Part shown: positions 33,140 to 40,700 of the stretch, piece by piece
Numbering within the stretch: position 1 is the first letter of the stretch
Layout of the letters: each line of letters starts with the position of its first letter
DNA from: Dyadobacter flavalbus
GTDB taxonomy: Bacteria > Bacteroidota > Bacteroidia > Cytophagales > Spirosomataceae
Direction of reading: 5' to 3'
Assembly: GCF_006149045.1 (NCBI RefSeq)
Contig: NZ_VBSN01000027.1
Span: 558,001 to 622,000, forward strand
Length of the DNA: 64,000 nt
The notes under the pieces: model-generated
Told to the model about the DNA's origin: nothing
The model's input: the letters and a program-made list of their open reading frames with translations, nothing else
The model's database searches: none
Program-made: the position numbers and the translations under genes

Positions 33140-33233
33140 TTTCTTTTTGCTGTAAGCACAAAAAGAAAAGAATTACTGACCTTATTTTGACATTTATATT
33201 CACATTTGATGATATTTGAAGGTAAAATAAGGT
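33140..33233 (+). promoter_or_regulatory. Leader of the AraC gene with two inverted repeats
   Basis: TTTCTTTTTG/CAAAAAGAAA (33140-33149, 33159-33168) and ACCTTATTTT/AAAATAAGGT (33179-33188, 33224-33233). The right arm of the second ends 5 bases before the ATG and includes the AAGG ribosome-binding sequence, so a transcript starting upstream could hide it. The rest of the 306-base gap (32933-33238) shows nothing else. Confidence 0.5.
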
Positions 33234-33238
33234 AAGAA

Positions 33239-34099
33239 ATGAAGGCGCCAATTCATAAAAACATCGAAAGTCAGGTAAGAACCGTAACCATACAGGAACT
33301 AAAAGCCGCTTATTTTGACCCAAACTGGCATTTTCATCCGCATTACCAGCTTTTTACGGTTCTGGAAGGAACCGGCAAGCGGCTTATCGGTGATTCCGTA
33401 CAGACTTTCGGCCCGGGCGATACCGTGTTTCTCGGACCCGACGTTCCGCATTTATGGCGCAGTGACCCGGCTTATTTTGAAAACGATTCTGCGTTGTTTA
33501 CGCACGGGGTTGTACTGTATTTTCAGGAAGATTTTCTGGGCAGGGATTTTCTGGAAAAACCTGAAATGCTTGCCTTGCGGCAGCTGCTGCTGGACAGCAA
33601 AAGAGGAATCGAATACAAAGGCTCGCTACGCGAACACATTCGCTCCGAGTTGATGTCTTTGATGCATCAGGAAGGTTTTCAAAGTATTATTCAGCTGCTT
33701 GCCTTGCTGCACAAGCTTGCACATGATCCGGGCGGTTCGCCGATTTCCAGTTACGGTTACGTGAATACCTACAAAGTTTCGGAAACCGAACGCATGCAGA
33801 AAGTTCACAATTATGTACTTCAGCATTTTGCACAGGAAATAAGGCTCGGCGATGTCGCGTCATTGGCCGGAATGACGGAAGCTGCTTTTTGCCGTTATTT
33901 CAAGGCAAGGTCAAACAAGACGTTCATCGATTTTGTAAATGAAATCCGGATCGGGCATGCCTGCAAATTGCTGCTGGAAGACAAATGGACCATTGCCCAG
34001 ATTGCCTACGACAGCGGGTTTGATTCTTTGTCCAATTTCAACCGGAACTTCAAGCGTTACATTGGCCACACGCCAAGGGAGTACAAAGGAAATTATTGA
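33239..34099 (+). CDS. AraC-family regulator with N-terminal cupin
   Basis: A 286-residue protein with a sugar-cupin N-terminus (WHFHPHYQLFTVLEGTGKRL, GPDVPHLWRSD) and two HTH motifs at the C-terminus (LGDVASLAGMTEAAFCRYF; IAYDSGFDSLSNFNRNFKRY), ending GHTPREYKGNY. It stands between the sugar isomerase and the uxuA/Gfo-Idh operon and is the best candidate for a local sugar-responsive activator. The 29-bp motif with 21-bp spaced boxes could be its target (inference). Confidence 0.9.
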   Translation: MKAPIHKNIESQVRTVTIQELKAAYFDPNWHFHPHYQLFTVLEGTGKRLIGDSVQTFGPGDTVFLGPDVPHLWRSDPAYFENDSALFTHGVVLYFQEDFLGRDFLEKPEMLALRQLLLDSKRGIEYKGSLREHIRSELMSLMHQEGFQSIIQLLALLHKLAHDPGGSPISSYGYVNTYKVSETERMQKVHNYVLQHFAQEIRLGDVASLAGMTEAAFCRYFKARSNKTFIDFVNEIRIGHACKLLLEDKWTIAQIAYDSGFDSLSNFNRNFKRYIGHTPREYKGNY

Positions 34100-34146
34100 T
34101 TAAAAGGGTTTTTGTTGAATCATTTAGCTTTTGTTCTGCTTATTTA

Positions 34147-35580
34147 TCAGCCTTTTACATAATTCGTTCCGTAAGGCGCTCTTTGCGGCCTTGAAAGCAT
34201 GGCGTTTGCTTCGGCGTCACCGATATACTCTTCTTTTTCCGGGTTCCATGTAAGTTTTCTTCCCAGTTTCATTGCGGTATGTGCAATCAGACATGCGGAG
34301 CAGGAACGCTGTGCAATTTCGGCATGACTGATGGTTTGTTTGCCGTTCTGAATGCATTCCAGCCAGTTCTGATGCTGTTCAGGGCTTTCATATAAACGAA
34401 TTTCATCGGGCTGAATAACGGAACCCAGAATTTTGCTGTCGCTTGCATAAAACGCCTCATTCTGTTTGGCCGATTCAGCAGCACCGGGATCGGATGCAGT
34501 TACACCGACATTGCCTCTTGAAACAAAAATCCAGCCGTCCGTTCCTTCGAACTTGATCCCGTTCGGATTGGTGCCGCCGATTTCCATTTCCACGCCGTTT
34601 GCATACTTTGCATTCACCAGAAAATCGCCGTGAACGTTCCACAAGCCCGAGCCTGCCGGCGGGAAAGTGGCCTTGCCTTCAATTTCAATCGGACCGGTGA
34701 GTTCGGTATCCATGCCCCAATGCGCAATATCCAGGTGGTGAGAACCCCAGCCTGTGATCATGCCCGCGCCAAACTGTTCCAGACGAAGCCAGCCCGGACG
34801 GTCGTTGATGTTGGTCTGCGAATGCACACGGTCGAGCGTATAATAAATCTCTGGCGTGGAGCCTAGCCACATGTCGTAATTCAGATTGGCAGGAACAGGC
34901 ATTTTTTCAGGATTGCCGCCGGCAGGATCGCCCGGCAGGCCGACGTACACTTTTTTAAGCTGCCCGATGCGTCCATTTCGTACCAGTTCACAGGTTCTTT
35001 TAAACTGCGGCCACGGGTTCATGGAACGCTGCTGACTGCCGAGCTGGAAAACAACTTTCTTTTTCTTGATCATATCCGCCATTATCCTGCCTTCCTTGAT
35101 GGTAAGCGACGTCGGTTTTTGCATGTAAATGTGCTTTCCGGCCACGGCAGCTTCCATCGCCGGCTGTGCATGCCAGTGATCGGGCGTACTGATGATAACG
35201 GCGTCTATTTCCTTGTTGGCCAGCAACTCCTTGTAATCATCATACGTTTTGACATTTACATAGTCGGCTTTACCGGTTTTATCCGCGTATTTCTTTTCAA
35301 TCCATAGTTTGCCTTGTGCAAGCCGGTTTTTATCAACATCCGCCACAGCCATCACATGCGCAACTTCGTTCTTCATCACTTCGGGCAAATCATGCGTGGT
35401 TGCTATGCGCCCGATCCCGATCTGTCCGATCTGAATTTTATTGCTGGGTGCATTTTTACCGAAAACACTTGCCGGAACAATGGCCGGAAACATGGATGCT
35501 GCAAGGATGCCGGCTGTACCGGAAGCGGCAGTTTTAAGAAAGGATCTTCTGTCCTGGTTATTTTCGCTGTTGTTTTTCAC
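34147..35580 (-). CDS. Tat-exported Gfo/Idh/MocA oxidoreductase
   Basis: A 477-residue protein with a Tat signal (DRRSFLKTAASGTAGILAAS). The Rossmann domain (IGQIGIGRIATTHDL) has ISTPDHWHAQPAMEAAVAGK and KHIYMQKPTS; the EKP motif is QKP, which keeps the lysine. GWGSHHLDIAHWGMD is typical of the exported glucose-fructose oxidoreductase-like subgroup, which uses tightly bound NAD(P). It lies 27 bases after the ThuA gene in the operon uxuA, SDR, ThuA, Gfo/Idh, and is the last gene. Confidence 0.92.
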   Translation of the reverse strand: MKNNSENNQDRRSFLKTAASGTAGILAASMFPAIVPASVFGKNAPSNKIQIGQIGIGRIATTHDLPEVMKNEVAHVMAVADVDKNRLAQGKLWIEKKYADKTGKADYVNVKTYDDYKELLANKEIDAVIISTPDHWHAQPAMEAAVAGKHIYMQKPTSLTIKEGRIMADMIKKKKVVFQLGSQQRSMNPWPQFKRTCELVRNGRIGQLKKVYVGLPGDPAGGNPEKMPVPANLNYDMWLGSTPEIYYTLDRVHSQTNINDRPGWLRLEQFGAGMITGWGSHHLDIAHWGMDTELTGPIEIEGKATFPPAGSGLWNVHGDFLVNAKYANGVEMEIGGTNPNGIKFEGTDGWIFVSRGNVGVTASDPGAAESAKQNEAFYASDSKILGSVIQPDEIRLYESPEQHQNWLECIQNGKQTISHAEIAQRSCSACLIAHTAMKLGRKLTWNPEKEEYIGDAEANAMLSRPQRAPYGTNYVKG

Positions 35581-35607
35581 CGGATTCAGGATTAATGTTT
35601 TTCAGAA

Positions 35608-36456
35608 TTACTTTTTGCGTACTTCATCGTTCGGGCTTGTAGCGTAAGCCTTACTGTAATTTCTTGGTTTCTGTGGACCTATTGCCCATTCAATTCCGCC
35701 AAGAATATGCTTTTTCAAATCTTCTTTTTCATAATCTTCTTTCTGGTGCCCGAGCGAAGTATAAAATGCGCGGCCTCCGTCGTACTCATGCCACCAGACG
35801 GAAGGAAATACAGTGCCGAAAGTGTCCAGCGCTTTTCCTGCCGGTTTCTGAATCGTTGTATGGTCATTTACGGCCAGCACATGCAGGTTAACGGCCATTT
35901 CCTTTACAAAATAGAATTCGTCCGTTTCGCGCTTCCATTCTGCGGGCAAATGCGCAAGTGCAGGGTTTTTATTGTCAAGAATTTTCACCGTAAAACTTTG
36001 ACCGGGTTCATGCCAGAAGAACGTTCCGCCGAGCATATCTTTAAACCACCGCCATTTTCGCTCCGTACCCGAGGCAGAATGCAGCCCGACAAAATTTCCG
36101 CCGGCCTGCATGTAGCGCATCAATGCAACGCGCTGTGCATCGGTGTCGAACACGTCGTTATTAGTATTGGAAAAAACAAGTGCATCATATTGTTTGAGAT
36201 TGTCATCGGTAAAAACGGCAGGATCATCCGAAACGTCAACGGCAAATCCGTGCTGCTTGCTTAGCAATTGTATGGCCGTTACGGAACTTGCGAGGTTATC
36301 ATGCACGTAGCCTTTTCCGTTTTTGGTATAAAACAAGATTTTTACCTTGTTCCACCTGATTTTCTGTGCGTATGAATGATTTGAAGCAAAAGTGCAGAAA
36401 ATCAGCAGGAAACAAACGGAATAAGCCAGACGGTTTACTTTTTTCATTTTATCCAT
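35608..36456 (-). CDS. ThuA domain-containing exported protein
   Basis: About 282 residues. A Sec signal (KKVNRLAYSVCFLLIFCTFA) precedes a ThuA domain (VKILFYTKNGKGYVHDN, GNFVGLHSASG, FPSVWWHEYDGGRAFYTSLG, ending in GGIEWAIG). ThuA domains have a glutamine-amidotransferase-like fold and occur with Gfo/Idh enzymes in trehalose and 3-keto-sugar pathways; here too it is next to one. The start is MDKMKK (36456) or the next ATG (36447); the longer frame overlaps the SDR gene and lacks a signal. It begins 7 bases after the SDR stop. Confidence 0.88.
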   Translation of the reverse strand: MDKMKKVNRLAYSVCFLLIFCTFASNHSYAQKIRWNKVKILFYTKNGKGYVHDNLASSVTAIQLLSKQHGFAVDVSDDPAVFTDDNLKQYDALVFSNTNNDVFDTDAQRVALMRYMQAGGNFVGLHSASGTERKWRWFKDMLGGTFFWHEPGQSFTVKILDNKNPALAHLPAEWKRETDEFYFVKEMAVNLHVLAVNDHTTIQKPAGKALDTFGTVFPSVWWHEYDGGRAFYTSLGHQKEDYEKEDLKKHILGGIEWAIGPQKPRNYSKAYATSPNDEVRKK

Positions 36457-36463
36457 ATTCGTT

Positions 36464-37249
36464 TTAAAATCCGATTGAATTGCCGCCGTCCACCGGCAGC
36501 GAAACGCCGGTAATGAATTTGGCTGCCGGCGATGCCAGAAATACAGCCGCCCAGCCCACATCGTCCGGTTTTCCCCAGGTTCCCATCGGCGTGCGGTCCA
36601 TGGCTTTGTCACGTCTTGCCGGATCGCCGTTCATGGCGGTCAGCATCATGGGTGTTTCTATAAAACCCGGAGCGACGGCATTTATCCTTACATGATGCGG
36701 AGAAAATTCTGTGGCCAGTGCACGCACCATTCCGGCAACGGCCGATTTGGAAGCTGAATAAGCCACCACGCGGTCAATTCCGTACAATGCAGCCATGGAA
36801 GTAATCATGATAATGGAGCCTTGCCTGCGTTCCGTCATCCGTTTGCCGCATTCGCGAGTGATGGCAAATACCGCATGCAGGTTGGTTTGAACAATGCGGT
36901 CAAATTCCTGATCGGTTACCTCAACGGCATGTTTTTTCATATTGATTCCGGCATTGTTGACCAGAATATCAATCGGGCCTTCTCGGGTTTCAATGTCTGC
37001 GATGAGTTCCGGAATGGTATCCAGCCTTGTAATGTCATTGACAAAATACCTTGAATTCGGTCCGAGCGTTTCGGCTGCTTCTTTCAAAACCGTTTCGCGT
37101 CTTCCTGTGATAACAACCTTTGCGCCTGCACGGATCATGCACTGAGCAATGTAAAATCCGATCCCGCTTCCGCCGCCGGTAATGAGCGCCAGTTTTCCCT
37201 GAAGTGAAAAGACATCGTGTAATATTTCCTGTTGAGCAACTGGCATCAT
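36464..37249 (-). CDS. Short-chain dehydrogenase, probable D-mannonate/fructuronate or gluconate-type oxidoreductase
   Basis: A 261-residue classical SDR: TGGGSGIG cofactor loop, NNAG, the catalytic serine in ITSMAALYG, YSASK with the tyrosine and lysine, and VAPGFIETPM. It stands 21 bases after uxuA, where an SDR often performs the fructuronate/mannonate step (UxuB-like) or acts on 2-keto-3-deoxy sugars (KduD-like). The exact substrate is inferred from context only. It is cytosolic. Confidence 0.88.
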   Translation of the reverse strand: MMPVAQQEILHDVFSLQGKLALITGGGSGIGFYIAQCMIRAGAKVVITGRRETVLKEAAETLGPNSRYFVNDITRLDTIPELIADIETREGPIDILVNNAGINMKKHAVEVTDQEFDRIVQTNLHAVFAITRECGKRMTERRQGSIIMITSMAALYGIDRVVAYSASKSAVAGMVRALATEFSPHHVRINAVAPGFIETPMMLTAMNGDPARRDKAMDRTPMGTWGKPDDVGWAAVFLASPAAKFITGVSLPVDGGNSIGF

Positions 37250-37270
37250 TTGACTGAAAGTAATTTTATA

Positions 37271-38503
37271 TTAAAGCTGGTTTGCAAAAGATAAGGCATG
37301 GGTTTCAGGATAAAAAGTATACGTGATTCCCATTTCCAGGCCACGCAGCTCAGCCAGTCCTTTCAGGCGGCCAATGGCAGAATAGCCCGGATAGGTTCTT
37401 TTATGCAGATCGTCCAGCATCTGAAAACCATGGTCCGGGCGCATCGGCAGTTGCGGATCGCTGATGCCGGCTATTTTCCGCTTTTGTTCTTCCTGAATCA
37501 GCGCTTTTACAACTTCATACATGTCCACGTCTCCGTTCAGATGCGGCGCTTCATGGAAATTTCGGGTACCTGCTTCTCTTTTTGTCGTTCGCAAATGCAC
37601 AAAATGAATCCGGTCGCCAAACTGTCCGATGATTTTTACAAGGTCGTTGTCTTCTCTTACGCCCAGCGAACCGGTGCAGAAAGTAATGCCGTTGGCTCTC
37701 AGCGGGCATGCGTTCATTAACTGCAGAAGATCGTTTTCTGTACTTACAACCCTTGGAAGCCCGAGCAGCGATGCCGGCGGATCATCGGGATGAATGCAGA
37801 GGTTTATGCCGCATTCCTGCGCAACCGGTGCAATCTGGTTTATAAAATAATACAGGTTTTCACGCAGCTGTCTGTCATCAATATGCGCATAAGCATCGAG
37901 TAAATCCTGAAATCCGTTCAGGTCAAATGCTTCTTCCGAACCCGGAAGCCCGAGCAAAACCGTATTGGTAAGCAGCGTCATCTCTTCGGCTGTCATGCTT
38001 TGAAATTTGTCAAGTGCTGCCTGCCGGATTTCCGGTTCGTAATCATTTGCGGCATTCGGTCTTTTAAGAATATAAAGGTCAAACAACGCAAAATCTTCCC
38101 AGACAAACCGCAGCGTTTTATGTCCTTCCGGCAATGGATAGTCCAGTGCCGTACGCGACCAGTCAAGTACGGGCATAAAGTTGTAACAAACCGTTTTCAA
38201 GCCACACGCAGCCAGGTTCCTGAGTGATTGCCTGTAATTTTCGATATAAAGTTCCCTGTCCGGAAGCCCTTTTTTGATGTGTTCATGAACCGGAAGACTT
38301 TCCACTACGAGCCAATTCAGATCAGTAAAATGCCCGTTATCCGCTTCAATAAGGTTTTTTCTTTCCCTGATAGCGTCAATTGTCCATATTTCCCCGACCG
38401 GAACCTGATGCAACGCGCTCACTACTCCCGAGCATCCGGCTTGCCGTATATCCATCAAGGAAACCGGATCATTCGGTCCAAACCAGCGCATGGTATGAAT
38501 CAT
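37271..38503 (-). CDS. uxuA: Mannonate dehydratase
   Basis: About 410 residues from MIHTMRWFGPNDPVSL (38503). It is a TIM barrel of the UxuA family: DIRQAGCSGVVSALH, CYNFMPVLDWSRT, NLCIHPDDPP, FCTGSLG and MRPDHGFQML are all family blocks. It dehydrates D-mannonate to 2-keto-3-deoxygluconate in glucuronate degradation. The open frame runs 14 codons further upstream without resemblance to the family. It is the first gene of the four-gene operon ending at 34147. No uxaC or kdgK is in the window. Confidence 0.93.
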   Translation of the reverse strand: MIHTMRWFGPNDPVSLMDIRQAGCSGVVSALHQVPVGEIWTIDAIRERKNLIEADNGHFTDLNWLVVESLPVHEHIKKGLPDRELYIENYRQSLRNLAACGLKTVCYNFMPVLDWSRTALDYPLPEGHKTLRFVWEDFALFDLYILKRPNAANDYEPEIRQAALDKFQSMTAEEMTLLTNTVLLGLPGSEEAFDLNGFQDLLDAYAHIDDRQLRENLYYFINQIAPVAQECGINLCIHPDDPPASLLGLPRVVSTENDLLQLMNACPLRANGITFCTGSLGVREDNDLVKIIGQFGDRIHFVHLRTTKREAGTRNFHEAPHLNGDVDMYEVVKALIQEEQKRKIAGISDPQLPMRPDHGFQMLDDLHKRTYPGYSAIGRLKGLAELRGLEMGITYTFYPETHALSFANQL

Positions 38504-38730
38504 AAAATTTGTAAGATTAATGCATAAATACCAGACGCAATCCAACTGATTTCCCCCTGACAGCCGGCAGAATTATTGTCTTTTATCAAGCTACGGAATT
38601 GGATTTGTCTTACCGTATGAAAACAGATTTTTGTCATTTGCAAAGTATTCGGGTATTATGGAAAGTATGCCTGATGACTAGTCTGAAAATATTGCAAGAA
38701 TTGAGTATTCTTGAATAAAAGCAGATTATT

Positions 38731-39285
38731 ATGGAAGCTGTTGCCGAAAAACTTTATACTCTGGAAGAATACTTTACCTTCTGCGAATCGCATGAAGGGC
38801 GCTTTGAATATGTAAACGGAGATATTATAGAGATACCGGCAAAATCCGTTGCTGCTAACCAGATTGCTGGAAACATACACTTTTACATTCGCGGGCTTCT
38901 TGAAGACCAAGCATATTTATTTGTTCAGAATGCCGTAAAGCTTCAGGTTAAGGAAGGAAAAGTTTTTCGTATTCCGGATTTCCTTATTTTTAAGGAAAGC
39001 GGCAATCAAATAAAATATGCTACGGAGCCTGTTTTAATTACTGAAGTCATTTCAGTAAGTTCCGAGAAAACAGACCGCACTACCAAACTGAATGAATACT
39101 TATCTATTCCGTCTTTGCAGTATTAACTGATTGCAGAACAGGAAAGCTGTTTGATTAAAATTTACATTCGGGAAGGCGAACGCTGGTATGTGGAGCTTTA
39201 CAGCAAAATGGAAGATGTTATTCCGCTGTCTTATTTCAGCATTGAAATTCCGGTGAGTGCCATTTATAAAAAAGTAGCTTTTTAG
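38731..39285 (+). pseudogene. Uma2-family (DUF820) nuclease with an internal stop codon
   Basis: Frame 38731 encodes 131 residues of a Uma2 restriction-like fold (YTLEEYFTFCESHEGRFEYV, IPDFLIFKE, LITEVISVSSEKTDRTTKL). It stops at TAA 39124-39126 directly after SLQY. The same frame continues without another stop to TAG 39283-39285 with the expected end (LIAEQESC, IKIYIREGERWYVEL, IPLSYFSIEIPV). Homologues usually read YYLI at this place, so a tyrosine codon changed to TAA by one base. The PD-(D/E)xK core is upstream of the stop. A small dyad (38695-38713) precedes the start. Uma2 proteins are common in this phylum and of unclear function. Confidence 0.82.
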
Positions 39286-39314
39286 CCTGAAAACAATACA
39301 GTGCTGATTTGATA

Positions 39315-40700
39315 CTACTTTATTTTCACCAGAAATATCTGCTGCGTGGCGTTGCCGTTCTTTTCAGGTTTTACTAACCGGTTATAAGCGATTGTTTTTC
39401 CATTCGGTGACCATACTGTATTGGTTGGAGCCGGGCTGGTGGAATCGGTTAATGCAAGGATTCGTTCTGTAAAGGGCTCTTTTCCTACTTTGCACAATAT
39501 AATGCTTCCGTTCCAGACATAACTTACGTGCTTTCCGTCCGGATGCCACCTTAAACTGCCGGTTATATCGGAACCATGTTCAGTTAATTGTTCCGGTTCG
39601 CCGCCCTCGGGAGATATCCGGAAAACCTGTTCAACGCCGGTTCTATCTTTGGCAATAAAGGCAATTGAACTTCCGTCCGGTGAAGAACGCACAATGCCTC
39701 TGCATCCCGGATACCGAAATTTTGCGGTGAAAGTCAGCCTTCTTTGCACCGCACCTTCGGGAGGCATCGGGAAATCGTCAGCAGTTCCTTCGAGTGGCCC
39801 GTGTATGCCGGGCTGCGTAATGTCATCGGGAATGTCAACGATAAAAACCTCATTAACTTCGTTGCCGTGTTCATCTTTCACTGTTCCGATAAATGCCCTT
39901 GCAATTTGCCTTTTTCCATTCCGGCGTACATAACCGTTTGTTCCGACCCAGCTGTCACTGGCCGCATGGCTGATTTCGTCGGACCCCGGCACAGGCTCAG
40001 GTACCACGCGGACTACAAGTACACTGAACCAGCTGCCGGAAACGTTTTCCTGATTTTTATCTACAATAACCTGTTTTATTCTTTTGGAAACGCCTATTGT
40101 CCGAAGGTTTCTTTTCTTTCCGGTTGCATCTTCCAGTGCTTTCAAAATGGCGTCATTGTATGTAAATCCGATCCATTGTCCGTCGCCGCTCCATTCATGA
40201 CGGTGCGTTCCGCCGCGCAATGCTCCGGGCGTAAATGGAAAAGTTACATCGCGGGCATCCATATACACGGGAGTGCCGGGACTGGATTCGTAAATGATAA
40301 CTCCGGTTCGTCTCCATTGCTGATACGGGTTTTCCTTTGTGCTGCCGGCAAGCCCGTGAATAAAAACGATCGCATTTTTTTTCGGGCTGTAACTGACTGC
40401 ACCCACACCCGGACCCCATGCCTGGTTATTTTTTATTTCAAAAAGGACCTGCTTTTCTCCATTGCCTACATTTACTTTTTCAATTTTTGAAGATTCGGCA
40501 ATGCCGCCGGAGTCTGTTCTGGTATCGTAAACGAGCCATTTTCCATCAGGGGAAAAGTTATCGTTATTATCCAGGTCGTGATGATAACCCGGATCGTTCG
40601 TAAGCTGTATTTCTTCAAAATGTTGTTCGGGCCGGCAGAAAAGCATAACGTGCGATATCAGTAAAGCCGTAAGTTTAATACAAAGTGTCCGCACCGGCAA
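39315..40700 (-). CDS. DUF3748-like TolB/WD40-type beta-propeller protein
   Basis: About 461 residues. HDLDNNDNFSPDGKWLVYDT, HRHEWSGDGQW, RSSPDGSSIAF, RWHPDGKHVSY and VWSPNGKTIAY are successive propeller blades of PD40 type. The opening blade matches DUF3748 (E. coli YidR group; by recollection). The N-terminus is hydrophobic and ends near FCRPEQ, so export is likely. The start codon in this frame is TTG at 40700, directly after the TAA of the upstream gene; an ATG at 40646 is the alternative. It is the last gene of the trio 44171 to 39315. Confidence 0.7.
   Translation of the reverse strand: MPVRTLCIKLTALLISHVMLFCRPEQHFEEIQLTNDPGYHHDLDNNDNFSPDGKWLVYDTRTDSGGIAESSKIEKVNVGNGEKQVLFEIKNNQAWGPGVGAVSYSPKKNAIVFIHGLAGSTKENPYQQWRRTGVIIYESSPGTPVYMDARDVTFPFTPGALRGGTHRHEWSGDGQWIGFTYNDAILKALEDATGKKRNLRTIGVSKRIKQVIVDKNQENVSGSWFSVLVVRVVPEPVPGSDEISHAASDSWVGTNGYVRRNGKRQIARAFIGTVKDEHGNEVNEVFIVDIPDDITQPGIHGPLEGTADDFPMPPEGAVQRRLTFTAKFRYPGCRGIVRSSPDGSSIAFIAKDRTGVEQVFRISPEGGEPEQLTEHGSDITGSLRWHPDGKHVSYVWNGSIILCKVGKEPFTERILALTDSTSPAPTNTVWSPNGKTIAYNRLVKPEKNGNATQQIFLVKIK

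Noticed and set aside
39744-40490. 248-residue plus-strand frame opposite the DUF3748-like gene
   Set aside because: The propeller blade motifs on the minus strand are convincing; this frame is a shadow.
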